Of a stretch of DNA of 42,124 bases, positions 1-8,048 are shown in pieces. The DNA lies in NCBI RefSeq assembly GCF_000455265.1, contig NZ_HG005139.1, forward strand, positions 1,605,052 to 1,647,175, given 5' to 3'. Below the pieces are notes generated by a model that saw nothing but the letters and a program-made list of their open reading frames with translations, was not told where the DNA came from and ran no database searches. Source of the DNA: Paenibacillus antibioticophila. GTDB lineage: Bacteria > Bacillota > Bacilli > Paenibacillales > Paenibacillaceae. The stretch's first letter is position 1. The number at the start of each line of letters is the position of its first letter. Made by a program: the position numbers and the translations under genes.

Positions 1-1
1 C

Positions 2-1147
2 GCCGTTGCAGCGGGATGCCGGATTATGAGCGCATACCCGATTACTCCGGCTTCGGAGATTATGGAATACTTGATCAAGAAGCTGCCGAAGTTCGGCGGC
101 ACTGTCATCCAGACGGAGGATGAGATTGCGGCGGTAACCATGGCCATCGGCTCCTCTTACGCCGGGGTGCGCAGTATGACAGCCTCGGCTGGACCTGGCC
201 TCTCCCTGATGATGGAAGCAATCGGCCTTGCCGGGATGACCGAGATTCCGGTCGTCATTGTGGATACACAGCGCGGCGGTCCGAGTACAGGGCTTCCTAC
301 GAAGCAGGAGCAGAGCGACATCCATGCGCTGATCTACGGAACACATGGTGAAATTCCGAAGATTGTACTCGCTCCAAGCTCGATTGAAGAGTGCTTCTAT
401 GATACAGTGCAGGCCTTCAACCTAGCGGAAAAATATCAGGTTCCGGTCATTCTTGCAACCGATCTGCAATTGTCTCTGGGCAAGCAATCCTGCGAAATGC
501 TGGATTATGAGAAAATTCAGATCGAGCGCGGTTATATCGTAAAGGACATCCCAGAGCGGGAAGATCAGAGCATGTTCAACCGTTATGCCTTTACCGAGAG
601 CGGCATTTCACCACGGGTGCTGCCTGGGGACAAGAATGGCATCCATCACGTGACCGGGGTCGAGCATGATGAATCAGGCCGTCCATCGGAAAGTCCTGTG
701 AACCGCAAGAAGATGATGGATAAGCGGCTCCGCAAGCTTGCGAAGCTGGAGGTTGAAAATCCGATCCATCTGCATGCTCCGCATGCGGAGCCGGATTTGC
801 TGATCGTGGGCATGGGCTCTACCGGCGGGACAATCGACCAGGCTCGTCTGCGGTTGAACTGGGAAGGAATTACCTCCAACCATATGACCGTTCGTCTGCT
901 TCATCCGTTTCCGGCTGAAGAGGTTCGCGAACAGATGGCCAAGGCCAAGAAAATCGTTGTACTGGAAAATAATGCGACAGGTCAACTGGCGAATCTGATC
1001 AAGTTGAATGTTGGATACCACGATAAAATTGTTAACATTCTGAAATACGACGGCAACCCGTTCCTGCCAGCGGAGATTTTCGAACGCTGCCAAGAAGCGG
1101 CTGGGATCAAAGCACAGGAGGAGTTGGTGAAGAATGGCAACATTTAA
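2..1147 (+). CDS. korA: 2-oxoacid:ferredoxin oxidoreductase, alpha subunit (5' truncated by window)
   Basis: The reading frame is open from base 2, and the residues before the first ATG (base 26) read AVAAGCRIMSAYPITPASE. This is the usual start of the pyrimidine-binding alpha domain in KorA-type enzymes, so the ATG is internal and the gene begins outside the window. Family members are about 580 aa with an N-terminal gamma domain; about 381 residues are seen here. The enzyme oxidatively decarboxylates a 2-oxoacid (often 2-oxoglutarate) to acyl-CoA and reduces ferredoxin in the cytosol. The TPP-contacting YPITPASE stretch, the ASAGPGLSLMMEA segment and the C-terminal transketolase-like part (LLIVGMGSTGG, VRLLHPFPAEEV, LENNATGQ) are present. 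It overlaps korB by 14 bases. Substrate specificity cannot be read from this fragment. Confidence 0.9.
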   Translation, partial: AVAAGCRIMSAYPITPASEIMEYLIKKLPKFGGTVIQTEDEIAAVTMAIGSSYAGVRSMTASAGPGLSLMMEAIGLAGMTEIPVVIVDTQRGGPSTGLPTKQEQSDIHALIYGTHGEIPKIVLAPSSIEECFYDTVQAFNLAEKYQVPVILATDLQLSLGKQSCEMLDYEKIQIERGYIVKDIPEREDQSMFNRYAFTESGISPRVLPGDKNGIHHVTGVEHDESGRPSESPVNRKKMMDKRLRKLAKLEVENPIHLHAPHAEPDLLIVGMGSTGGTIDQARLRLNWEGITSNHMTVRLLHPFPAEEVREQMAKAKKIVVLENNATGQLANLIKLNVGYHDKIVNILKYDGNPFLPAEIFERCQEAAGIKAQEELVKNGNI

Positions 1148-2000
1148 GGACTTTCGTAATAACATCAAGCCTAACTGGTGCCCTGGATGCGGGGATTTCT
1201 CGATTCAGGCGGCAATCCAGCGAGCGGCGGCGAATGTCGGTCTGGAGCCGGAAAGTCTTGCCGTCATCTCCGGTATAGGCTGCTCAGGACGGATTTCAGG
1301 TTACATTAACGCATATGGTTTGCATGGCATCCATGGTCGCGCACTTCCGATTGCTCAAGGCGTGAAGCTGGCTAACCGCGACTTGACTGTAATTGCCTCC
1401 GGCGGGGACGGAGACGGCTTCGCCATCGGGATGGGCCACACCGTCCATGCGATTCGCCGGAATATTAATATCACTTATATTGTTATGGATAACCAGATTT
1501 ACGGCCTGACGAAGGGGCAGACCTCGCCGCGCAGCGGTGAAGGCTTTAAGACCAAGAGCACACCGGAGGGAGCAGTGGAGACAACACTGTCCCCGCTGGA
1601 GATTGCGATTGCGTCAGGGGCGACCTTCGTAGCCCAGTCCTTCTCAAGCGATATTAAGCAGTTAACGTCCTTGATCGAACAGGGCATTCAGCATGAGGGC
1701 TTCTCGCTGATCAACGTATTTAGCCCTTGCGTTACTTTTAATAAGGTTAATACCTATGATTGGTTCAAGGAGCATATTATTAATCTGGATACGGTTCCGG
1801 ATTATGATCCGGCCAACCGCGCGATGGCGATGGGTAAGCTGATGGAGACCGGAAGCATGATTACCGGCCTGATCTACCAGAACCGGGAGAAGAAGAGCTA
1901 CGAGAATCTTATTCACGGATTCAAGGCAGAACCGCTGGCACATCAGCCGCTTGATCTGAAGAAGAATGAGTTTGACAATCTTGTTGCGGAATTTGTATAA
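1134..2000 (+). CDS. korB: 2-oxoacid:ferredoxin oxidoreductase, beta subunit
   Basis: This 288-aa TPP-binding beta subunit is the partner of KorA. NWCPGCGDF (Cys16, Cys19), GIGCSGR (Cys50) and FSPCVTFN (Cys199) supply the four cysteines expected to hold a [4Fe-4S] cluster in this family. GGDGDGFAIGMGH followed by N120 is the TPP/Mg motif. The ATG at 1134 lies inside the end of korA, with AGGAGG about 10 bases upstream, so the two are translationally coupled. Length is normal. A strong terminator follows immediately, so korAB forms the end of its operon. In several Bacillus genomes korAB sits just upstream of miaB; here pduL and the spore genes lie between them. Confidence 0.93.
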   Translation: MATFKDFRNNIKPNWCPGCGDFSIQAAIQRAAANVGLEPESLAVISGIGCSGRISGYINAYGLHGIHGRALPIAQGVKLANRDLTVIASGGDGDGFAIGMGHTVHAIRRNINITYIVMDNQIYGLTKGQTSPRSGEGFKTKSTPEGAVETTLSPLEIAIASGATFVAQSFSSDIKQLTSLIEQGIQHEGFSLINVFSPCVTFNKVNTYDWFKEHIINLDTVPDYDPANRAMAMGKLMETGSMITGLIYQNREKKSYENLIHGFKAEPLAHQPLDLKKNEFDNLVAEFV

Positions 2001-2006
2001 ACCCTG

Positions 2007-2037
2007 AAAAGATGTCTGTATTTGCAGACATCTTTTT
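2007..2037 (+). terminator. intrinsic terminator of korAB
   Basis: A 12-bp perfect stem AAAAGATGTCTG / CAGACATCTTTT with a 6-nt loop runs into a T tract, 7 bases after the korB stop. Confidence 0.9.
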
Positions 2038-2055
2038 CATTTTAGATAAAATAGG

Positions 2056-2063
2056 TGTATAAT
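2056..2063 (+). promoter_or_regulatory. probable sigma-A -10 element for pduL
   Basis: A perfect TATAAT at 2058-2063 lies just after the korAB terminator and about 57 bases before the pduL start. The -35 region is poor, so the call rests on the -10 box and its position. It implies that pduL is transcribed separately from korAB. Confidence 0.5.
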
Positions 2064-2119
2064 GAGTAACGATGTGAATCGTCATCGATACAGAGAATAT
2101 ACGAGGAGTGTTATCACAA

Positions 2120-2692
2120 ATGAGCAAAATTGTACAAGTCGGCGTATCAGCGCGTCATATTCACTTGACGCAAGAACACATTGAGGCTCTGTTCGGTCAA
2201 GGCTATCAGTTGACCGAGTTCAAACCATTGTCCCAACCGGGCCAATTCGCGGCTAATGAGACGGTAGCGGTAATCGGTCCTAAGGGTCAATTCGACAAGG
2301 TTCGTATTTTGGGGCCAGCACGTTCGGCTTCCCAATTGGAGATTTCCCGTACGGATTCCTTTGCAATCGGCGTGAAGGCTCCGGTTCGTGAATCAGGCAA
2401 TATCGACGGAACACCAGGTGTTAAGATCAAAGGTCCTGCTGGTGAAGTAGAACTTCAAGAAGGCGTCATTGTTGCGGCTCGCCATATTCACTTTCATACC
2501 TCGAACGCTGAGAAATGGGGCATCAAGGACAAGCAATTGCTGAAGGTTCGCTTGAGCGGCGAACGCGGACTGATCTTGGAAAATGTCATCGCTCGCGTAT
2601 CCGACAATTTCGCACTTGATATGCACATTGATACCGATGAAGCGAATGCGGCCGGCGCTAACAATGGCGACACGGCAGAGATCGTAGACTAA
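2120..2692 (+). CDS. pduL: phosphate propanoyltransferase / phosphotransacylase (PduL family)
   Basis: This 190-aa protein interconverts acyl-CoA plus phosphate with acyl-phosphate plus CoA. The two metal-binding His clusters of the PduL fold are present: VSARHIHL (His13, His15) and AARHIHFH (about His122-126). A GTG lies at 2108, but the ATG at 2120 with GAGGAG 11 bases upstream gives the normal N-terminus MSKIVQVGVSARH and is preferred. The N-terminus has no helical encapsulation-peptide extension, and no microcompartment shell genes are nearby, so it is probably a free cytosolic enzyme acting in place of, or beside, Pta. It sits directly after korAB, whose product is an acyl-CoA, but behind a terminator and with its own -10 box. 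Confidence 0.9.
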   Translation: MSKIVQVGVSARHIHLTQEHIEALFGQGYQLTEFKPLSQPGQFAANETVAVIGPKGQFDKVRILGPARSASQLEISRTDSFAIGVKAPVRESGNIDGTPGVKIKGPAGEVELQEGVIVAARHIHFHTSNAEKWGIKDKQLLKVRLSGERGLILENVIARVSDNFALDMHIDTDEANAAGANNGDTAEIVD

Positions 2693-2710
2693 ACCGATAC
2701 ACGGAATATC

Positions 2711-2746
2711 AAGAGGCACAGAAGCTTGAAAGCTCCTGTGCCTCTT
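2711..2746. terminator. bidirectional terminator between pduL and spoVAD
   Basis: An 11-bp arm AAGAGGCACAG pairs with CTGTGCCTCTT, with extra inner pairing (AGCT/AGCT) and a TGAA loop. A/T runs on both sides fit use by the two convergent genes. Confidence 0.8.
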
Positions 2747-2760
2747 TGTCATGGTTCGGA

Positions 2761-3777
2761 CTATCCGCCCCGCTCGATGGCGACTGCATGTGCGATACAA
2801 GGAATACTCTCGCCTTGCTGGAAGGATAAGGGGGAGAGCAGAGCGCCAGTAGCAACAACCAGAATCCGGTTCAATTCGCCGGATCGGAGCTTTCTGAGCA
2901 GATGTCCATAAGTGACGACAGCGGAGCATGCGCATCCGCTGGCGCCCGCCTGAACATTTTGTTTCTCATAGTCATAGATCATCATGCCGCAATCCTTGTA
3001 GGTCGTCTGCTTGATGGGGATGCCATGCCGCTCGAGCAGCTCATTGGCAATCTCATAACCAACCTTGGACAAGTCTCCGGTGACGATCAGGTCATAATAG
3101 GAAGGCTCGATTTGCAGATCGCGGAAATGTGCCTGAATCGTATCGACGGCTGCCGGAGCCATGGCCGCCCCCATGTTGAACGGGTCGCTAATCCCCATGT
3201 CAATCACCCGCCCAATGGTAGCCGACGTTAATACGGGGGACCCGGCGGGGCCCTCGAGAGAAACGACGGCAGAGCCTGAGCCTGTAACCGTAAATTGAGC
3301 GGTAGGGGGCTTCTGCGAGCCATATTCGGTGGGGTAGCGGAACTGCTTCTCGACACTGGCGTTATGGCTGCAGGTGCCTGCCAGCGCGTAGTTGGCGCCT
3401 CCGGAATTGACGATGTAAGCGGCCAGCGCCAAGCTCTCCATCGAGGTGGAGCAGGCTCCGAATACGCCGATGTAAGGGATGGCGAGTGTTCTGGCGGCAA
3501 AGCTGCTGCTAATAATCTGGTTCATTAGGTCTCCGCCGAAGAAAAACTGGATCTGCTCCTTGGTCAGTCCCGCGTGCTGAATCGCCAGGGAGGCGGATTC
3601 CTCCAGCAGCTTCTTCTCGGCTTTCTCCCAGCTGTCCTGGCCAATGTACAAATCTCCGTGGATGACATCGAAGTCATCACTTAGAGGGCCCTGTCCTTCA
3701 AAGGGTCCCACAACGGTAGCCGTGCTAATAATTTTGGGGCGTCCGGCAAAGTGCCAGCTTTGATGTCCCTTTAACAT
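2761..3777 (-). CDS. spoVAD: stage V sporulation protein AD
   Basis: SpoVAD has a thiolase-like fold and binds dipicolinic acid. With the other SpoVA proteins it works in DPA uptake into, and release from, the spore core at the inner spore membrane. The 338-aa protein has normal length and shows the family's GVFGACSTSMES segment (Cys109), the N-terminal HQSWHFAGRPKI, and the C-terminal GCACSAVVTYG. The start follows the spoVAC stop by two bases, and its AGGAGG lies within the last codons of spoVAC, so the two are tightly coupled. It is the last gene of the operon. No spoVAEb follows: the next gene is the convergent pduL, behind a terminator. Confidence 0.95.
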   Translation of the reverse strand: MLKGHQSWHFAGRPKIISTATVVGPFEGQGPLSDDFDVIHGDLYIGQDSWEKAEKKLLEESASLAIQHAGLTKEQIQFFFGGDLMNQIISSSFAARTLAIPYIGVFGACSTSMESLALAAYIVNSGGANYALAGTCSHNASVEKQFRYPTEYGSQKPPTAQFTVTGSGSAVVSLEGPAGSPVLTSATIGRVIDMGISDPFNMGAAMAPAAVDTIQAHFRDLQIEPSYYDLIVTGDLSKVGYEIANELLERHGIPIKQTTYKDCGMMIYDYEKQNVQAGASGCACSAVVTYGHLLRKLRSGELNRILVVATGALLSPLSFQQGESIPCIAHAVAIERGG

Positions 3778-3779
3778 CG

Positions 3780-4265
3780 TTAATGACCTCCTGCATAACC
3801 GGGAACGAAAATCGCATAAATGATCCCGATAATAAATGCGGCAACCGTACCAAAGACGATGACCGAGCCGGCAAGCTGAAACATACCTGCAGCTACGCCG
3901 AGGACGAACCCTTCCGGGCGGTGTTCAATGGCGCTTGAGGCCATCGAATTGGCAAAACCGGTTATAGGTACGGCGGTTCCCGCACCGGCCCATTGGGCAA
4001 TCTTGTCATAGACGCCAAAGCTCGTCAGCAGGACGGACGCAATGACCAGCACGGCGGCCATCGGACCTGCCGCATCTTTATCGCTGAACCCGCCAAAATG
4101 AACAAACGCCTGCCGGATGCATTCTCCAAGCAGACAAATGATTCCGCCGCTAAAGAATGCCTTCAGGCAGTTGGCCGCTACCGGCCGTTTCGGTTCGATG
4201 TCCGCAGCCAGTCTTTGATACTGCTGCTGTGTGGGCGTCAACTTCTTGTTCTTCTTTTTTGCCAT
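3780..4265 (-). CDS. spoVAC: stage V sporulation protein AC
   Basis: A 161-aa integral membrane protein; SpoVAC is regarded as a mechanosensitive channel used in DPA movement during germination. After a Lys-rich N-terminus (MAKKKNKKLTPTQQQYQ) come several hydrophobic spans, including AFFSGGIICLLGECI and GVAAGMFQLAGSVIVFGTVA, and the C-terminal FVPGYAGGH. The frame is open further upstream, but AAAGGAG sits 9 bases before the ATG at 4265 and only 3 before the ATG at 4271, so MAKKK is taken as the start. The SD overlaps the stop codon of the upstream 2Duf gene. The order is 2Duf, spoVAC, spoVAD. Confidence 0.93.
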   Translation of the reverse strand: MAKKKNKKLTPTQQQYQRLAADIEPKRPVAANCLKAFFSGGIICLLGECIRQAFVHFGGFSDKDAAGPMAAVLVIASVLLTSFGVYDKIAQWAGAGTAVPITGFANSMASSAIEHRPEGFVLGVAAGMFQLAGSVIVFGTVAAFIIGIIYAIFVPGYAGGH

Positions 4266-4279
4266 TGTCATTTTCTCCT

Positions 4280-5140
4280 TTATTGCGTGAGCAGCGGTTT
4301 CATCTGGTTGATCACGCCAAGCAGCTTCGCCGAGCATTCGCCGTACATTTGCTTGGCTTCGGCCTCATCGGTGGATAGCGCGAACAGCTCCAGATCGGCT
4401 TCGCATTTTTTCAGCTGGGCGTAGAGGGTAGCTCTCTCCTGGGGCTGGGGAACCTGAATCATGTCATCGTACAGATCGACATACAATTGGCCGAAGCTGT
4501 CCACTTGCGCAATATTGACATTGTCAAGTGATACCCCGAGCTTCTCCAGCTCGGTATGCAGCCACTGGCGTGAATATCCGCTTGTTGCCAGAGGCTCGTC
4601 CATGATATTTCCATCAATAATGACAGTCTGTGTTTCTTGCTCGGGCGCGACCTTAATCCCCAGGCTGGAGGGGGTGATCGGCTGATATTCTTTCTTGAGC
4701 AGCGCATTGATCTCCCCGTCGGGCTCGATCACGGCGAACTCTACCTGTGCAGCTTGGAAAATACTTTTTTTCCGCAGTTGTTCCAGAAGTTCGTCGTTGG
4801 TCAGCTTCTCCTTCTTCAAATTTTCTTCGAGAATTTTGCCGCCTTTGATCAGCACGGTTGATTTGCTGTCGATCCAGTTCCTGGCCTTCACGCTTTTGAT
4901 CTGTAAATACTCGATCCCCAAAGAGACCAGAAACCAGACGCCCATCGAGATTAAGCCGAGCGACCAATGGTTATCAACATCGACGGACAAGTAGGCGGTG
5001 ATACTGCCGATGGTAATCCCGGTCACGTATTCGAAGAAGGACAACTGGGATATTTGCCTCTTACCGAGCAGTCTTGTAAAGACGAACAGCGCTAGGGCGG
5101 AAGCCAGTGTTCGAACTACTACTTCTAGCCATAAAGGCAT
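4280..5140 (-). CDS. 2Duf-type membrane protein: DUF421 domain fused to DUF1657 domain
   Basis: This 286-aa protein begins MPLWLEVVVRTLASAL, the usual DUF421 (YetF/YdfR-like) start, with three N-terminal transmembrane spans (about residues 4-24, 35-52 and 58-78) and a conserved RLLGKRQISQLSFFEYVTGI segment. A soluble DUF421 region follows. Roughly the last 65 residues (from about ERATLYAQLKKCEADLE) resemble the small DUF1657 protein encoded just upstream on the other strand. Such DUF421/DUF1657 fusions, called 2Duf, occur in spoVA2mob operons, where they are linked to wet-heat resistance of spores through the inner membrane. The ATG at 5140 is preceded by AAAGGGG at 7 bases; the in-frame ATG at 5164 has no SD. 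It is the first gene of the spoVA-type operon. Domain calls are by eye. Confidence 0.85.
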   Translation of the reverse strand: MPLWLEVVVRTLASALALFVFTRLLGKRQISQLSFFEYVTGITIGSITAYLSVDVDNHWSLGLISMGVWFLVSLGIEYLQIKSVKARNWIDSKSTVLIKGGKILEENLKKEKLTNDELLEQLRKKSIFQAAQVEFAVIEPDGEINALLKKEYQPITPSSLGIKVAPEQETQTVIIDGNIMDEPLATSGYSRQWLHTELEKLGVSLDNVNIAQVDSFGQLYVDLYDDMIQVPQPQERATLYAQLKKCEADLELFALSTDEAEAKQMYGECSAKLLGVINQMKPLLTQ

Positions 5141-5199
5141 AACAAAAGCCCCTTTCATCACCACGTCGCAAAATGATTTTTTGTTTTTCTGATTAGTCC

Positions 5200-5230
5200 A
5201 ATTATGTGTAGTGGGGGATGCTTTTATCTA
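5200..5230 (-). promoter_or_regulatory. possible forespore (sigma-G-like) promoter of the 2Duf operon
   Basis: On the minus strand TAGATA (5225-5230) and CATAATT (5200-5206) are separated by 18 bases. Sigma-G sites resemble TGMATA and CATNNTA, so the match is 4/6 and 6/7. For the divergent DUF1657 gene a TGAATA (5255-5260) and CATTATG (5281-5287) are present, but with a 20-base gap. Sigma-G control is expected from the function; the boxes are only suggestive. Confidence 0.35.
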
Positions 5231-5341
5231 TTTTTTAAAAGTAAAATTATGTAATGAATAACATTATTATGCTGTGGGAACATTATGTCTCGGTAAGCGG
5301 TGAAAAAAGGACCAACAGTTCATAAAGGTGGTGAAGCGAAA

Positions 5342-5548
5342 ATGACAGTTGCATCTCAAGTCAAAACAACACTTGCCTCGTTGAAGAGCGCTCAAGCCAG
5401 CTTGGAGCAGTTTGCACTTGGTACGCAGAACCAGGAGGCCAAAACACTGTTCACCAATGCGGCGGAACAAACCCAACAGATTGTTACGCAAGTTGAGAGC
5501 CGTGTTCAGCAGTTGGAAAATGAAGAGCCGCAATATAAAGGCTTCTAA
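5342..5548 (+). CDS. DUF1657 small protein
   Basis: A 68-aa protein without transmembrane spans, predicted helical: ASQVKTTLASLKSAQASLEQ then NQEAKTLFTNAAEQTQQIV. It matches the stand-alone DUF1657 proteins encoded in spoVA2mob operons. Its function is unknown, but it is genetically tied to spore membrane proteins. The ATG at 5342 with AAAGGTGGTGA upstream is chosen over a GTG at 5300 with no SD. It is divergent from the 2Duf operon, whose first protein ends in a related domain, so the two may act on the same target or pair with each other (inference). Confidence 0.85.
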   Translation: MTVASQVKTTLASLKSAQASLEQFALGTQNQEAKTLFTNAAEQTQQIVTQVESRVQQLENEEPQYKGF

Positions 5549-5593
5549 TATCTGCGGATAAAAGCATATTCAGAGTTTGGAGTAAGGCACTAA

Positions 5594-5622
5594 GAAGGCC
5601 CGTAATAACAACGGGTCTTTTT
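5594..5622 (+). terminator. intrinsic terminator of the DUF1657 gene
   Basis: GGCCCGT and ACGGGTC form a stem with a 7-nt loop, flanked by GAA and TTTTT. Confidence 0.8.
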
Positions 5623-5671
5623 GCTGCGTACTTCATAAGACTATATATGGAAGAGCATGCGGTTGTAAGGA

Positions 5672-5722
5672 TACTCAGAAAGTCGTCTTTGACCGGGGCT
5701 GAAAAGCGACTTTTTGAACTCG
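5672..5722 (+). repeat. deleted copy of the GTTCAAAAAGT-type MITE
   Basis: The left part CAGAAAGTCGTCTTT corresponds to CAAAAAGTCATCTTTT of the intact element at 12072-12283. The right part GCTGAAAAGCGACTTTTTG corresponds to its GCTGAAAACCCAACTTTTTG. The interior is missing. The AAAGTCG/CGACTTT arms form a hairpin followed by T5, so the remnant could also act as a weak terminator. The -10 box of miaB lies 12 bases beyond it. Confidence 0.55.
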
Positions 5723-5730
5723 CATTTATA

Positions 5731-5739
5731 TGATATAAT
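5731..5739 (+). promoter_or_regulatory. extended -10 promoter of miaB
   Basis: TGATATAAT is a perfect extended -10 (TGnTATAAT), about 75 bases before the miaB start. No good -35 is seen at 17 bases; the upstream T-rich stretch is the end of the repeat remnant. Confidence 0.6.
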
Positions 5740-5812
5740 TTTTAATTGATATGTCTAATTATTGGATATCCAGATCGCTAGGGATTTTATGAAATAAAAG
5801 GGTGTGAACAGC

Positions 5813-7396
5813 ATGACGAAGGGGAGCCAGACTCCAGCAGACTTAAAATCTGCCAAGGACAAGGATTACTCCAAGTATTTTGACTTTACGGATGCTAGGA
5901 TTATTTCTGAAGATGAACATGGGAAGAAGATTCGGATTCGCGGAAGAGATATCCAGATTTTATCGGAGCCGAATCACCGGAAGGAAAAGCAGCGCGGCAA
6001 GGAGGATGTGCAGGTGCATTACGATCATGCGGTGCCTGAAGAAATGCGGGGCATCGGGATCGGCAAGCACTATATCGTCTATACCTTTGGCTGCCAAATG
6101 AACGAGCATGACTCCGAGACGATCAAGGGAATGCTGGAGCAGATGGGCTACCGGGCGACCGAGGATCGGAAGGAAGCGGATATTATTCTTTTGAATACCT
6201 GCGCGATTCGCGAAAATGCGGAGGACAAAGTATTCGGAGAGCTTGGACATTTGAAGCATTTAAAGACCGAGAAGCCGGGACTCCTGCTGGGTGTTTGCGG
6301 CTGCATGTCGCAGGAGGAAGGCGTGGTCAACCGGATTCTGCAAAGACATGGCTTTGTGGATATGATCTTCGGAACCCACAATATTCATCGTCTGCCTCAC
6401 CTGATTCAGGAGGCGCTGTTCAGCAAGGAAATGGTTGTCGAGGTCTGGTCCAAGGAAGGCGACATTATCGAGAACCTGCCGAAGAAGCGCGAGGGGATGC
6501 GGGCCTGGGTCAATATTATGTACGGCTGCGATAAGTTCTGTACGTACTGTATCGTGCCGTTTACGCGGGGCAAGGAAAGAAGCCGCAGACCGGATGACGT
6601 GCTTGCCGAGGTTCGGGAGCTTGCCCGTCAGGGGTTCAAGGAGATCACCTTGCTGGGACAGAACGTGAACGCCTATGGCAAGGATTTTACCGATATCAGC
6701 TATACCTTCGCCGATCTGATGGACGATATCCGGAAAATTGATATTCCGCGCGTCAGATTTATGACCTCCCATCCCCGGGATTTTGATGACCGGCTTGTGG
6801 AGGTATTGGGGAAGGGCGGCAATCTGGTTGAACATATTCATTTGCCGGTCCAATCGGGCAGCAGTGAAGTGTTGAAGAAGATGAGCCGGAAGTATTCCAG
6901 AGAAGTATTCCTGGAGCTTGTCCGGAAGATCAAAAAGGCGGTTCCGAATGTCGTATTGACTACGGATATTATCGTAGGATTCCCAGGCGAAACGGACGAG
7001 CAATTTGAAGAGACGCTTTCGCTAGTTCGGGAGGTTGGATTTGATTCCGCATACACCTTCATTTATTCTCCGCGCGAAGGTACGCCGGCAGCTGCCATGG
7101 TCGACAATGTACCGATGGAAGTCAAGAAGGTCCGGCTGCAGAAGCTTAACGAAGTGATCAATGAGTATTCCCGTCAAAGCAATGATCTGATGCTGGATCA
7201 AGTAGTTGAGGTGCTGGTTGAAGGCGAGAGCAAGAACAATTCAAGCGTCTTGTCCGGACGGACCCGCAGCAACAAGCTGGTTCATTTCGAAGGCGGTACG
7301 GAGTTGATCGGACAATTTGTCCAGGTTAAAATTACGGATCCGATGACATGGTACATCAAGGGAAGTCTGATTCCCGAAGCTGTAACTTCGGCCTAG
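5813..7396 (+). CDS. miaB: tRNA-2-methylthio-N6-dimethylallyladenosine synthase MiaB
   Basis: MiaB is a radical-SAM methylthiotransferase that adds the 2-methylthio group to i6A37 of tRNAs. The N-terminal domain has the three cluster cysteines YTFGCQMN (C94), [10 protein letters not shown] (C130) and VCGCMSQ (C164). The radical-SAM motif CDKFCTYC (C239, C243, C246) and a C-terminal TRAM domain ([10 protein letters not shown] through KITDPMTW) follow. The protein is 527 aa, with an N-terminal extension of about 85 residues as in Bacillus MiaB. The ATG at 5813 with AAAGGGTG about 8 bases upstream is preferred to the GTG at 5804. It is followed at 46 bases by ricA, the conserved Bacillus order, and ricA probably shares its transcript. 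Confidence 0.96.
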   Translation: MTKGSQTPADLKSAKDKDYSKYFDFTDARIISEDEHGKKIRIRGRDIQILSEPNHRKEKQRGKEDVQVHYDHAVPEEMRGIGIGKHYIVYTFGCQMNEHDSETIKGMLEQMGYRATEDRKEADIILLNTCAIRENAEDKVFGELGHLKHLKTEKPGLLLGVCGCMSQEEGVVNRILQRHGFVDMIFGTHNIHRLPHLIQEALFSKEMVVEVWSKEGDIIENLPKKREGMRAWVNIMYGCDKFCTYCIVPFTRGKERSRRPDDVLAEVRELARQGFKEITLLGQNVNAYGKDFTDISYTFADLMDDIRKIDIPRVRFMTSHPRDFDDRLVEVLGKGGNLVEHIHLPVQSGSSEVLKKMSRKYSREVFLELVRKIKKAVPNVVLTTDIIVGFPGETDEQFEETLSLVREVGFDSAYTFIYSPREGTPAAAMVDNVPMEVKKVRLQKLNEVINEYSRQSNDLMLDQVVEVLVEGESKNNSSVLSGRTRSNKLVHFEGGTELIGQFVQVKITDPMTWYIKGSLIPEAVTSA

Positions 7397-7442
7397 TGCC
7401 GGGTCCTTCATGCAGGTAAGATCAAATGAGGAGGGAATTCCT

Positions 7443-7904
7443 TTGGGAGAGCAACATCAGCATCAGGAGTTTACGGATTGCGGTATTCCAACGTATGATT
7501 CGCGCAACCTGGTCATTCGTGATGATATTATGGTCAAGGCAAAAGAATTGGCAGGCCTGATAGGTACAAGCGAGGAGGTTCGCCAGTTCCAGAAGGCTGA
7601 GCAAATGATCCAGCAGCATGAGCGGATTCAGCAGCTGATCTCCACGATCAAGAAGAAGCAGAAAGAGGTTGTTGCTTTCGAGAGCTTCCAAAACAAAGCG
7701 ATGGTGGATAAAATCGAGCAGGAGATTGCCGAGCTTCAGGATGAGCTGGACGGCATTCCGCTGGTTACTGAATTCCAGCAGAGTCAGAGCGATATTAATT
7801 ACTTGCTGCAGCTCGTTATTACTGTGATCCGGGATACCGTCTCGGAGAAGGTAAACGTGGAAGCAGGGAGCGAGCCGGCAACGACTTCCGGCTATGGAGA
7901 ATGA
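7443..7904 (+). CDS. ricA: RicA/YmcA-type YlbF-family regulator
   Basis: In B. subtilis RicA (YmcA) forms a complex with YlbF and YaaT. It is needed for RNase Y-dependent mRNA processing and for biofilm formation, competence and sporulation. The 153-aa helical protein has the YlbF-family pattern (ELAGLIGTSEEVRQFQKAE, QKEVVAFESFQN, IPLVTEFQQSQSDINYLLQ). An ATG at 7410 has no SD. GAGGAGGG at 7429-7436 lies 6 bases before an in-frame TTG at 7443, so a TTG start is assigned. It follows miaB as in Bacillus, but cotE and mutSL, which follow in B. subtilis, are absent here. Only one cysteine (in TDCGIP) is seen, so I cannot say how it would share in the Fe-S clusters reported for the complex. Confidence 0.8.
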   Translation: MGEQHQHQEFTDCGIPTYDSRNLVIRDDIMVKAKELAGLIGTSEEVRQFQKAEQMIQQHERIQQLISTIKKKQKEVVAFESFQNKAMVDKIEQEIAELQDELDGIPLVTEFQQSQSDINYLLQLVITVIRDTVSEKVNVEAGSEPATTSGYGE

Positions 7905-7914
7905 GATTCAAGTC

Positions 7915-7943
7915 GGTGCGGAAGGTTTCTTCCGCACCTTTTT
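7915..7943 (+). terminator. intrinsic terminator of miaB-ricA
   Basis: A perfect 9-bp stem GGTGCGGAA/TTCCGCACC with a 6-nt loop runs into T5, eleven bases after the ricA stop. Confidence 0.93.
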
Positions 7944-8048
7944 GATGAATTTCAATTCAAATCAAATATAACCTCTAATATTACATAAAAGACTACAGAC
8001 ACAATAGTTACGAAAAGGGCCTGTAGCGGACAGGAGGCAGGTCTTTGC

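Noticed and set aside
2120..2692. Bacterial microcompartment locus because of PduL
   Set aside because: No shell-protein genes nearby and no encapsulation peptide at the N-terminus.
5672..5722. A plain terminator for the DUF1657 gene
   Set aside because: A better terminator lies at 5594-5622, and both ends of this hairpin match the MITE family elsewhere in the window.
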